Positions 24,462-32,525 of a DNA stretch of 35,523 bases are shown here, piece after piece. Source of the DNA: Actinophytocola xanthii (GTDB taxonomy: Bacteria; Actinomycetota; Actinomycetes; Mycobacteriales; Pseudonocardiaceae); assembly GCF_001921205.1 (NCBI RefSeq), contig NZ_MSIE01000093.1, positions 1 through 35,523 of the forward strand, written 5' to 3'. The position numbers were made by a program, and so were the translations under genes. Position 1 is the stretch's first letter, and every line of letters starts with the position of its first letter. Under the pieces are notes generated by a model, which saw only the letters and a list, made by a program, of their open reading frames with translations, was not told the DNA's origin and searched no databases.

Positions 24462-24470
24462 GTCCGCCGG

Positions 24471-25226
24471 TCACCGGGTGGCGTCCTCGGTGGCCGGGAC
24501 GACCAGGTCGGTCACCAGGTCGGTCACCAGGTCGGCCAGCAGGTCGCCGATCAGCGCCGCGGCCTGCCGGTGTGCCTCGGCGGGGCGGCCGAACGGGTCC
24601 GGGACCGCGTCCTGCTCGGCGGACACCGGCGGGATCATGCCCCGGCGACCGGCGGCGGTGGCCACCGCGGCATGCAGGCGGGCGACCGGGTCCTCGCGCA
24701 CCCGGAGGTCCACACCGGACAGGAGGCGGTGCAGCTCGCGGAGGCAGAAGGTCCGGCCGAGGGCCTCCGGGTACAGCTCGACGACGTGGGCGCGGTGCCG
24801 GCGTTCCGCGGTCAACACCACGTCCGCGCCGGCCAGCATCCGCTCGTCGACCTGGCGTGCCACGTGCGCGTTCACCCGGGCACCGGGGACCCCCCGGACG
24901 GCGAGCTCGGCCCTGGTCAGCGGGTGCACCCCGGCCCCGGTCAGCGCCGCGCACCCGGCGCTGGCCACCGACACCCTGGCCGCGGTCGCCGGGGGAAGCG
25001 CCCGGTCGAGCAGCCGACGGGTGAGCAGCTCGGCGAACGCCGACCGGCAGACGTTGCCCGTGCAGACGAACAGGATGTCGAACAGTGCCGCGCTGCCCGC
25101 CTCCCCGGATTTCTCCCTGTCGGTCGCCGTGGGATGCACGGGTGCGGTTGCGGCACGTACTTGTGGCCGGGTTGCGTCACGTTCCCCTGAGGCGGGGGTT
25201 GGGGAGGTGGACAGGAGGTGTCTCAT
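24471..25226 (-). CDS. Low-molecular-weight protein tyrosine phosphatase with N-terminal extension
   Basis: 251 residues from the ATG at 25226, which overlaps the stop of the LytR-CpsA-Psr gene as ATGA. The catalytic P-loop is FVCTGNVCRS with Cys55 and Arg61. The general acid is in the DP of VPDPFG near the C-terminus. The first 48 residues are a Pro/Thr-rich extension that most family members (about 150-200 residues) lack. It is the expected partner that removes phosphate from the BY-type tyrosine kinase encoded two genes upstream, as Wzb acts on Wzc in exopolysaccharide assembly. The last residues repeat DLVTDLVTDLV, encoded by a 12-bp tandem repeat. A typical arsenate reductase function is less likely, given the operon. 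Confidence 0.92.
   Translation of the reverse strand: MRHLLSTSPTPASGERDATRPQVRAATAPVHPTATDREKSGEAGSAALFDILFVCTGNVCRSAFAELLTRRLLDRALPPATAARVSVASAGCAALTGAGVHPLTRAELAVRGVPGARVNAHVARQVDERMLAGADVVLTAERRHRAHVVELYPEALGRTFCLRELHRLLSGVDLRVREDPVARLHAAVATAAGRRGMIPPVSAEQDAVPDPFGRPAEAHRQAAALIGDLLADLVTDLVTDLVVPATEDATR
24503..24538. repeat. 12-bp tandem repeat in the phosphatase gene
   Basis: Three consecutive units of CCAGGTCGGTCA (the third with one change) encode repeated Asp-Leu-Val-Thr in the C-terminal tail of the phosphatase. Because the unit is a multiple of three, slippage changes tail length without a frameshift. Confidence 0.85.
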
Positions 25227-26389
25227 GGGGGGCTGCCGTCCAGCAGGTCGGCGGCGTTGTCGGCGAGGTAGGACGGGATTCGGTCGTGGTCGAGTGCTTG
25301 CCACAGCCGGGTGCCGCGCTGCTCGTCGAGGTAGACGACGGACTGGTCGCCGGCCCGGCCGGTGCGGGTCACCGGCGCGGTCAGGAACGTGACGTTCGGC
25401 CCGCGTAGGTGGCGCAGGTCGAGGGCGAGCGAGCGCAGGTCGCCATTGCTCAGCGTGTCGTCCACCGCCACCCAGCCGGACACCGCGTCCAGCAGGTCGA
25501 ACAGGCGCATCGGCTCGCTGAGCAGCTCGGCCGACCCGGCCCTGGCCAGCAGTGCCCGCAGCGCGCTCTGCTGGCGCAGCACCCGGTCGAGGTCGCCGCG
25601 CGGCAGACCCTCGCGCTGCCGGACGTAGGCCAGCGCCCGCCGCCCGTCCAGGTGGTTGACCCCCGCGTGGAAGGGGATGTCGCCGAAGGCGGTGTCCTGG
25701 GCGACCGCCACGTCGATACCGCCCACCGCGTCCACGACTGCCTCGAACCCGGCGAAGTCGACTGTCGCGAAGTGGTCGACGCGGACCTGGGTGAGCGCCT
25801 CTACCGTGCGGATCGCGAGGCTCGGGCCCCCGTAGGCGTAGGCGGCGTTGATCTTGGCCATGCCGTGGCCCGGGATCTCCACCCAGCTGTCGCGCGGGAT
25901 CGACACGACGACCGCCTCGGTACGGGCCGCGTTCACCCGGACCAGCATGAGCACGTCGCTGCGCCGCGCTCCCGGGCCGGACCCGGTACTCGGCTCGGGC
26001 GCCAGGGAGTCCGTGCCCGCCAGCAGGAACGTGGTCGCCCGGCCGGCGAGCCCGGCCGGCTTCGGCGGGCGCTCGCGCGGGTCGAGCGGGGCGAACACCG
26101 CCGGGATGCGCTCGACGTTCCCGGCCAGGCGGTCGCTGAGCACGTAGAGACCGCCGGCGGCGAGCAGCACGAGCGCCCCCAGCATCCCCACCGCCACCAG
26201 CAGGACCCGCCGAGCCCGCCGTGCGCGCCGGGACGGGGCCAGCCGGTCGTCTCCCCGGTCGTCCGGGTGGGTGCCGGAGGTCTCCCCGGGAGCGTCGGCG
26301 AGGGAGGCCATCAGCTCCTCGGCATGCCGGTCCGAGCGGGCTCCCGAGCGCGTCTCGCGCGTGGGTCGCCCGGCCCGCCGCCAGCTCAC
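25223..26389 (-). CDS. LytR-CpsA-Psr family glycopolymer ligase
   Basis: 388 residues from the GTG at 26389, which overlaps the kinase stop as GTGA. The cytoplasmic N-terminus is long and basic; one membrane helix lies at about 61-83 (VLLVAVGMLGALVLLAAGGL). The extracytoplasmic LCP domain follows: FLLAGTDS, the Arg-Arg-Ser-Asp block (about 142-145), VVSIPRDSWV with Arg166 and Asp167, INAAYAYGG, and YVRQREGLPRGDLDRVLRQQ (read in parts). These hold the pyrophosphate and polyprenyl sites. The family moves glycopolymers from lipid carrier to the peptidoglycan or another wall polymer. Here it probably attaches the polysaccharide made by the divergent operon. No C-terminal LytR_C domain is seen. 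Confidence 0.93.
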   Translation of the reverse strand: MSWRRAGRPTRETRSGARSDRHAEELMASLADAPGETSGTHPDDRGDDRLAPSRRARRARRVLLVAVGMLGALVLLAAGGLYVLSDRLAGNVERIPAVFAPLDPRERPPKPAGLAGRATTFLLAGTDSLAPEPSTGSGPGARRSDVLMLVRVNAARTEAVVVSIPRDSWVEIPGHGMAKINAAYAYGGPSLAIRTVEALTQVRVDHFATVDFAGFEAVVDAVGGIDVAVAQDTAFGDIPFHAGVNHLDGRRALAYVRQREGLPRGDLDRVLRQQSALRALLARAGSAELLSEPMRLFDLLDAVSGWVAVDDTLSNGDLRSLALDLRHLRGPNVTFLTAPVTRTGRAGDQSVVYLDEQRGTRLWQALDHDRIPSYLADNAADLLDGSPP

Positions 26390-27981
26390 CGCGGCACGCC
26401 CTCGGTCGGGTCGGCCGCCCCGCCGGTGTGGGCCGGCTCCCGCGACCGGACCCGGCGGATCGGGGTGGTGGCCTCGGCGGTGCTCACCCGCCGGCGCTCG
26501 GTAGCCGCCCGGCGGTGCTCCGCGCCGCTCGCGGACCGGCGCTCGGCGCTCCCGGACCGGTGCAGGGCGCTTGTCCGCAGGCGCAGCAGGCGCCGCAGCT
26601 GCCGCAGCGTCGACACCTGCTCCTCCTGCTCGGCCCGGGACCGGTAGGCGTAGTGGTAGTAGCCGTAGCTGCGTCCGCCGCCGGCCCGCGGGGTCATCGT
26701 GAGCACCGCGCCGAGCACCTTGGCCGACACGACGTTGAGCGCCGCCATCGCCGCCCGCACCTGCGCCCTCGAGGTCCGGCCGTGCCGCACGATCAGCAGC
26801 GCTCCGTCGTAGCGGCTGGCGAGCAGGGCCGCGTCGGTGACCGGCAGCAGCGGCGGGGTGTCCAGCAGCACGAAGTCGAACCGGCGGGACAGCTCGTCGA
26901 GCAGCTCCGCCATGTGCTGGGAGGCGAGCAGCTCACTCGGGTTGGGTGGCACCGGCCCGCTGGTCAGCACGCTCACCCCGGCCATCCCCCAGGGCTGGAG
27001 GACCTGGTCGAGGGTGGCCCGGCCGATCAGCACGCTGGTGAGCCCGGCCGCGCCCTCGAGGCCGAGGTTCTCCGCGATCCGCGGCCGGCGGAGGTCGGCG
27101 TCGACCACCGCCACCCGCTTGCCGGCCTGGGCGAGGGCGATGGCCAGGTTGCACACCGTCGTCGTCTTGCCCTCGGCCGGTAGCGAGCTGGTGAAGGCGA
27201 CGACCTTGGGCGGGTGGTCCACGTCCACGAACTGCAGGTTGGTGCGGATCTGCCGGTAGGACTCGGCGCGGGGGGCGCCGGCGGGCTCGTGGACGATCAG
27301 CGGTCGCGCGGCGGTCTCGGCCGAGTAGGCCACCGTGCCCAGCGCCGGTGCCCCGGTGAGCTCCTCCATGACCTGGACCGACTTCACCGAGTTGTCCACC
27401 GCGTTGCGCACGAGCGCCGCGACCAGTCCGCCGACGAGGCCGAGCAGACCGCCGATGGTCAGGTTCACCCACGGTTGCGGGTACACGGGAGCGACCGGGA
27501 GGCCGGCCGGCTCGACGACCCGCACGGCGATGCTCGGCGCCGCGTCGCCGGCCGGCCGCTCCAGCTCCGCGACCAGCGAGGGGAACGTCTCCCCGACGGC
27601 GTCGGCGAGCTCCCTTGCCCGGCTCGGCGACGGGTCGGTGACCGTCGCGCTCAGCAGCACCGTGTCCGGCTTGCTCGACGCGGTGATGGCGTCGGCGGCG
27701 ATGGTGGACCCGGTGCGCTCGGCGACGTCCGCGCGCAACCGTCCACTCGTGAGCAGCTGCGCATAGGACTTCACCTTCTGCTGCGACATCAGGCTGCCCT
27801 GGTAGGCACCGGTGGCGTCGTCCTGCTGTTCCTGGGCGGACACGAACATCACCACGGTCGAGGCGTAGACCGGGGTCACGCTCCAGGTGACGACGGTGGC
27901 GAGCCCCAGTCCGAGCAGCAGGCCGGCAAGCACGAGCCGCCAGCGCTCGCGCAGCACCTGTAGAAATCCCGACAACGTCAC
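26386..27981 (-). CDS. Wzz/BY-type tyrosine kinase for polysaccharide chain length
   Basis: 531 residues. The GTG at 27981 is chosen because GGAGGG lies five bases upstream and the protein then starts MTLSGFLQVLRERWRL, the usual opening. Membrane helices are at about 16-34 and 174-192, flanking an extracytoplasmic Wzz domain (VYASTVVMFVS). The kinase has Walker A LPAEGKTT (267-274), Walker A' VAVVDADLRRP (290-300) and Walker B FVLLDTPP (370-377). A tyrosine cluster follows at 439-446 (SYGYYHYAY), the self-phosphorylation tail. About 85 Arg/Ser/Ala-rich residues come after it. The kinase controls chain length and export; the phosphatase two genes downstream should reverse it. Confidence 0.93.
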   Translation of the reverse strand: MTLSGFLQVLRERWRLVLAGLLLGLGLATVVTWSVTPVYASTVVMFVSAQEQQDDATGAYQGSLMSQQKVKSYAQLLTSGRLRADVAERTGSTIAADAITASSKPDTVLLSATVTDPSPSRARELADAVGETFPSLVAELERPAGDAAPSIAVRVVEPAGLPVAPVYPQPWVNLTIGGLLGLVGGLVAALVRNAVDNSVKSVQVMEELTGAPALGTVAYSAETAARPLIVHEPAGAPRAESYRQIRTNLQFVDVDHPPKVVAFTSSLPAEGKTTTVCNLAIALAQAGKRVAVVDADLRRPRIAENLGLEGAAGLTSVLIGRATLDQVLQPWGMAGVSVLTSGPVPPNPSELLASQHMAELLDELSRRFDFVLLDTPPLLPVTDAALLASRYDGALLIVRHGRTSRAQVRAAMAALNVVSAKVLGAVLTMTPRAGGGRSYGYYHYAYRSRAEQEEQVSTLRQLRRLLRLRTSALHRSGSAERRSASGAEHRRAATERRRVSTAEATTPIRRVRSREPAHTGGAADPTEGVPR

Positions 27982-28495
27982 CGGCGCCCTCCGTTCGGCC
28001 GTACACATGATTCGGACGACCGACCCCCACCGCAACAGCGCCTGGCGGGTACTGATCGCACGATTGGGTGAAGTCCCACCGGAGAAACACGCGAACTCCC
28101 CGGCTGGGACGGCATGTCGGGGGACCACTCGATCGGGACGGACAGTCTGTTTGGGACGAACGGACGCCGAACCGCCCGCAGGCCGGCGCACTGTCACCGA
28201 CGCCACGGCGGCGAGAACCGCGACGCCGGGGAGCGGGTTCGCCCGTTTGGATGGATTCGCCGGGACGTCGGTAGCCGGCTACCGGCCCGCCGTGGGGGTC
28301 TCCTCGTGGCGATAACCGGGCAATACGGCGAAGGTCCGGCCGGAACGGCATGTCGCGCCGCCGTGACGCCTCGCCCGTCACGGCTTGCGCTCGCGGTCGC
28401 CCCGGTCATGATTCGGACTAGGGCACGTCCTCAACCCGCGAGCACGGTCGGTGCACGCGCGGGGTCACCGGCTCGTTTCGAAGGGATCCTCGGCC
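27982..28495. other. 514-base divergent promoter region of the polysaccharide locus
   Basis: No gene is supported here; reading frames that cross it are shadows. It must hold promoters for both divergent operons. GGGACG occurs three times (28106, 28135, 28153), and a 9-bp inverted repeat lies at 28360-28384. GC content is lower than in coding DNA. I cannot place -35 and -10 boxes with confidence. Confidence 0.7.
28360..28384. promoter_or_regulatory. 9-bp inverted repeat upstream of the polysaccharide operon
   Basis: GCCGTGACG, seven bases, CGTCACGGC: a perfect inverted repeat 111 bases before the dehydratase start. It is either an operator or a leader hairpin. No T-run follows, and there is no gene upstream on this strand that needs a terminator. 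Confidence 0.45.
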
Positions 28496-30313
28496 ATGCC
28501 AGGCAGGAGCCGCCGTCAGCACGCGCTCGCAACAGCGGCCATGGACGGGGCGGCCTGGGCTGTCGCCCTGCCCACGGCGAGCTGGGTGCGGTTCGAGCTC
28601 GATCTGTCCCACGTGGACGCGACCAGTCTGTCGGTCGCGCTGCTGGTCGTCCTGACAGGACAATGGTTGGGGGGTTGGGTCGGCCGGTTGTACAGCGGCC
28701 GGGACGCCATGGGCAGCCTGGAGGAGTCGGTCCAGCTGGCCGCGGTGGTGCTGGGCGCCGGCGGGCTGCTGCTCGCGGCGGACCTGGTCGCGCCGGCGCC
28801 GTTCCTGCCGCGGTCGGTGCCGCTCATCGCGACGCTGCTCACCCTCGTCCTGTGCTGGACCGTGCGGATGGCGCGCTGCCGGTACCGGGCACGGCGCTGC
28901 CGGCCGGACAAGCGGACCGCGCGCCGGGTGGTCGTCGTCGGTGCCGGAGCCAGGGGGGAGCGCATCGTGCGGGCGATGCTCGGTGACCCGGCGAGCGGCT
29001 ACCTCCCGGTCGCCCTGGTCGACGACAACCCGGAGAAGCGGGGTGTCCGGGTCTGCGGGGTCCCGGTCCGCGGCACCCGCCGGGAGCTCGGCGCGCTGCT
29101 CTCGGTTACGGGTGCCGACACCGTGATGGTCGCGGTGCAGGGCGCGGGTGCGGGGTTGCTCCGGGAGGTCTCGTGCGTGGCCCGGGAGCGGGGCGTCGCC
29201 GTCACGCTCACCCCGCCGCTGTGCGAGGTCTTCCGGCCGAGGCTGGGCCTGGACCGGGTGCCCGCGCTCGACCCGGCCGACCTGCTCGGGCGCCGAGAGG
29301 TCGACACGGGCACGGCCGTCGCGGGCGAGGTGCTCGCCGGGCGGCGGGTGCTGGTGACCGGTGCGGGCGGCTCGATCGGGTCGGAGCTGTGCCGCCAGCT
29401 CGACCGGTTCGGCCCCGCCGAGCTGTTCATGCTCGACCATGACGAGTCGGCGCTGCACTCGGTGCGGCTGTCGGTGCACGGCAGCGCGTTGCTGGACTCA
29501 CCCGACGTCATCCTCGCCGACATCCGCGACCCGGACTCGGTGCGCAGAGCGATGGTCGCCTGCCGGCCGGACCTGGTGTTCCACGCCGCCGCGCTCAAGC
29601 ACGTGCCGACGCTCGAACGCTTCCCGCTGGAGGCGTGGAAGACCAACGTCCTCGGCACGCTGAACGTCCTCGACGCCGCGGTCGCCGTCGACGTCGCCGC
29701 GTTCGTCAACATCTCGACGGACAAGGCGGCCAACCCCACCAGCGTCCTCGGCAGGTCCAAACGGGTCGGCGAGCGGCTGGTGGCCCATGCCGGCACCCGG
29801 TCGGACGGCCGGTTCATCTCGGTGCGGTTCGGCAACGTCCTCGGCAGCCGGGGATCGATGCTGGTGACCTTCGCCGAGCAGCTGGCAAGGGGTGGGCCGA
29901 TCACGGTGACCGACCCCGACGCGACCCGGTACTTCATGACGATCCCGGAGGCCGTGCGCCTCGTCCTGCATGCGGCGGCCATCGGGCGCTCGGGTGAGGC
30001 GCTCGTGCTGGACATGGGCGCACCGGTCCGCATCGAGGACGTGGCGAACCAGCTCATGCAGCTCGCCGGCCAGTCCACACCGATCGTCTACACGGGCCTG
30101 AGGCCGGGGGAGAAGCTGCACGAGGAACTGTTCGGAAGCGGGGAGTGGGGCGACCGCCCACTGCACCCGGCCATCTCCCACATCACCGTGCCACCGCTGG
30201 ACCCCGCGCTGCTCGCGGAGATGGCACTGCGGGACGGGGAGACAGCGGCGATGTGCGGAGCTGTCGGTGAACAGGGGCCGGTGTCGGCCCCGGAACTGGG
30301 GAAGGCTCTATGA
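28496..30313 (+). CDS. Membrane nucleotide-sugar 4,6-dehydratase (PglF/WbpM/CapD type)
   Basis: 605 residues from the ATG at 28496, with GAAGGGA upstream. About four membrane helices lie in residues 10-125. A first Rossmann-like domain starts at RRVVVVGAGARGERIV (about 141). The catalytic short-chain dehydratase domain starts at RVLVTGAGGSIGSEL (about 284), with VFHAAALKHVPTLE and the T-D-K motif at 408-410 (ISTDKAANPTSVLG). The family makes UDP-4-keto-6-deoxy-GlcNAc or similar, the first step to diamino or deoxy sugars. The residue usually Met in PglF and WbpM (Tyr in classic SDR enzymes) is Leu418, with Lys422 kept. First gene of a five-gene operon; its stop overlaps the next start as ATGA. 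Confidence 0.93.
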   Translation: MPGRSRRQHALATAAMDGAAWAVALPTASWVRFELDLSHVDATSLSVALLVVLTGQWLGGWVGRLYSGRDAMGSLEESVQLAAVVLGAGGLLLAADLVAPAPFLPRSVPLIATLLTLVLCWTVRMARCRYRARRCRPDKRTARRVVVVGAGARGERIVRAMLGDPASGYLPVALVDDNPEKRGVRVCGVPVRGTRRELGALLSVTGADTVMVAVQGAGAGLLREVSCVARERGVAVTLTPPLCEVFRPRLGLDRVPALDPADLLGRREVDTGTAVAGEVLAGRRVLVTGAGGSIGSELCRQLDRFGPAELFMLDHDESALHSVRLSVHGSALLDSPDVILADIRDPDSVRRAMVACRPDLVFHAAALKHVPTLERFPLEAWKTNVLGTLNVLDAAVAVDVAAFVNISTDKAANPTSVLGRSKRVGERLVAHAGTRSDGRFISVRFGNVLGSRGSMLVTFAEQLARGGPITVTDPDATRYFMTIPEAVRLVLHAAAIGRSGEALVLDMGAPVRIEDVANQLMQLAGQSTPIVYTGLRPGEKLHEELFGSGEWGDRPLHPAISHITVPPLDPALLAEMALRDGETAAMCGAVGEQGPVSAPELGKAL

Positions 30314-31266
30314 GAATCACGGTTACGGGCGGGGCCGGGTTCATCGGCGCGAACCTCTGCCGGGTGTTGCTCGAGCGGGGCCACGACGTGGTCGCCATCG
30401 ACGACCTCAGTACAAGCCTGCCGTCCAATGTGGATGGTTTGGAGCTCGACCTGCGGGTCGGCTCGGTACTGGACGCCGCGGTACTGGCCTCGGCCTGCCG
30501 GGGCGCGGACTCCGTCGTTCACCTGGCGGCGGTCCCGGCGGTGACCCGCTCGCTGGAGAACCCGCGGCGCAGCCACGAGGCGAACGCCACCGGGACGATG
30601 TGCGTCCTGGAGGCCGCGCGCACCGTGGGCGCCCACGTCGTCGTCGCCTCGTCGAGCTCGGTCTACGGGTCCAACCCCACGCTGCCGCGCTCGGAGGACC
30701 TGGTCTGCATGCCGGCGAGCCCGTATGCGGCGAGCAAGCTGGCCGCCGAGTCCTACACGCTGGCCCACCGCGCCTGCTTCGGGTTGGATGCCCTGGCACT
30801 GCGGCTGTTCAACGTGTTCGGCCCGCTGCAGCGCGCCGACCACGCCTACGCGGCGGTGGTCCCGAGGTTCGTCCGCGCGGCGCTGCGGGGGGAGCCGGTC
30901 CCCGTGCACGGCGACGGCGAACAGAGCCGGGACTTCACGTTCGTGGACACCGTCGTGGCGGTGTTGGTCGAGAGCGTGGAGCGGCGGGTCGCCGCCGACC
31001 GCCCGGTGAACCTGGCCTTCGGCACCCAGACCTCGGTAAACGACCTGGTGGCGATGATCGGGGACCTGCTGGGACGGCCGCTCGGGGTGATCGAGGAACC
31101 GGCGAGACCGGGCGACGTCCGCCATTCCCGGGCCGCGGGCGACTCGATCCGCCGGCTGTTCCCGACCGTCGAACCGGTGCCGTTCGTGGCGGGTCTGCGG
31201 CAGACGATCGAGTGGATGGACTCGCTCGGGGAGACCGCGCTGACTGGTGCCGGGCGGCCACGGTGA
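30310..31266 (+). CDS. NAD-dependent nucleotide-sugar epimerase
   Basis: 318 residues, extended SDR family (GalE/WbpP type), cytoplasmic. The NAD motif is TGGAGFIGANL (6-16) with Asp31-Asp32 at the end of strand 2. The active site has the Ser cluster (VVASSSSVYG, about 113-120) and Tyr139-x3-Lys143 (SPYAASKLAAE). The C-terminal substrate half shows RLFNVFGP and the RDFTFVDT block. It probably changes C4 of UDP-GlcNAc, UDP-Glc or the related acid; the exact sugar cannot be told. It starts inside the stop of the dehydratase gene (ATGA) and ends in a GTGA overlap with the dehydrogenase. Confidence 0.92.
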   Translation: MRITVTGGAGFIGANLCRVLLERGHDVVAIDDLSTSLPSNVDGLELDLRVGSVLDAAVLASACRGADSVVHLAAVPAVTRSLENPRRSHEANATGTMCVLEAARTVGAHVVVASSSSVYGSNPTLPRSEDLVCMPASPYAASKLAAESYTLAHRACFGLDALALRLFNVFGPLQRADHAYAAVVPRFVRAALRGEPVPVHGDGEQSRDFTFVDTVVAVLVESVERRVAADRPVNLAFGTQTSVNDLVAMIGDLLGRPLGVIEEPARPGDVRHSRAAGDSIRRLFPTVEPVPFVAGLRQTIEWMDSLGETALTGAGRPR

Positions 31267-32525
31267 CCGTCGAGCGGTTGGTGGTGGTCGGCCAGGGCTA
31301 CGTGGGACTGCCGATCGCGATGCGGGCGGTCGACGTGGGCTTCTCCGTGCTCGGCCTGGACCTCGACGAGTGGCGGGTCTCCGCCCTGCGCGCTGGTCGG
31401 TCCTATGTAGAGGACGTGACCCCTGCCCGGCTCGGCGCCGCGCTTGCCTCCGGGCGCTACCGTGCGACCGGAAACTACGCCGAGGTCGCCGGCTTCGACG
31501 CGGCGATCGTCACGGTGCCGACGCCGCTGACCGAGTGCCGACCCGACCTGACGTTCATCGAGGCGGCCGCGGTCGGGCTCGCCCGGCACCTGAGACCGGG
31601 TGCCACGGTCGTGCTCGAGTCGACGACCTACCCGGGAACGACCGAGGAGCTGCTCGTCCCGTTGCTCGAGGCCGGCAGCGGGTTGGTCGCCGGACGTGAC
31701 TTCGCCGTCGGGTACAGCCCGGAACGGATCGACCCGGGAAATCCGGAGTGGACGTTCGTGAACACCCCCAAGATCGTCTCCGGGATCGACGCGGCGTCAC
31801 TGGACGTGGTGCGCGCGCTCTACGGGCGGTTGGTGGACAGCACTGTGCCGGTCGCGACGCCCAAGGAGGCGGAGCTCGCGAAGTTGCTGGAGAACACGTT
31901 CCGGCACGTGAACATCGCGCTGGTCAACGAGATCGCGATGTTCGCGAGGGAGCTGGGCGTCGACGTGTGGGAGGCCATCGACGCCGCGTCCACGAAACCG
32001 TTCGGCTACCTGCGCTTCACCCCCGGACCCGGTGTCGGCGGCCACTGCCTGCCGATCGACCCCACCTATCTGTCCTGGCAGGTCCGCCACCAGCTGCGGC
32101 GCAGCTTCCGGTTCGTGGAGCTGGCGAACGACGTCAACGACCACATGCCGGACTACGTGGTGCAGCGGGTGAGCGGTGCGTTGAACCGTCGGCACAAGGC
32201 CGTCTCGGACAGTCGCATCCTGGCGCTCGGGCTGGCCTACAAGCGCAACACCGGTGACGTGCGCGAGTCACCGGCGCACCGGGTGGTGGAGCTGCTCACC
32301 GAGATGGGTGCCGTCGTCGAGGTTGTCGACTCCCATGTGGAGCCCCACCGGTGCCCACCGGGGGTGAAGACGGTGGAGCTGACCGAGGACGGCCTGCGGC
32401 TCGCCGACGCGGTCGTCCTGCTCACCGACCACGACGACCTGGACTACGGGCTCGTCGAGCGAGCCGCGGGACTGGTGCTGGACACCCGCCACCGGCTTAC
32501 CGCCCGACACGTGGAGCACCTGTGA
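31263..32525 (+). CDS. UDP-sugar 6-dehydrogenase (WbpA/WecC/TviB type)
   Basis: 420 residues; the GTG start at 31263 overlaps the previous stop (GTGA). Three domains: NAD-binding (LVVVGQGYVGLPIAM), the central helical dimer domain (ELAKLLENTFRHVNIALVNE, in parts) and the UDP-binding C-terminal domain (ILALGLAYKRNTGDVRESPA). The catalytic Cys262 is in GVGGHCLPIDP, and the PTPL loop (VTVPTPLTE) is present. It oxidises the C6 hydroxyl of a UDP-sugar to the acid in two NAD-dependent steps. The GGHCLP form, rather than the GFGGSCF of glucose dehydrogenases, suits UDP-GlcNAc or UDP-ManNAc as substrate. The polysaccharide probably contains a uronic acid. Confidence 0.94.
   Translation: MTVERLVVVGQGYVGLPIAMRAVDVGFSVLGLDLDEWRVSALRAGRSYVEDVTPARLGAALASGRYRATGNYAEVAGFDAAIVTVPTPLTECRPDLTFIEAAAVGLARHLRPGATVVLESTTYPGTTEELLVPLLEAGSGLVAGRDFAVGYSPERIDPGNPEWTFVNTPKIVSGIDAASLDVVRALYGRLVDSTVPVATPKEAELAKLLENTFRHVNIALVNEIAMFARELGVDVWEAIDAASTKPFGYLRFTPGPGVGGHCLPIDPTYLSWQVRHQLRRSFRFVELANDVNDHMPDYVVQRVSGALNRRHKAVSDSRILALGLAYKRNTGDVRESPAHRVVELLTEMGAVVEVVDSHVEPHRCPPGVKTVELTEDGLRLADAVVLLTDHDDLDYGLVERAAGLVLDTRHRLTARHVEHL

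Noticed and set aside
30267-31262. The 5' part of the dehydrogenase frame, open for about 330 codons upstream of the GTG at 31263
   Set aside because: It overlaps the epimerase gene in another frame and has no domain. The GTGA overlap and the MTVERLVVVGQG start mark the true N-terminus.
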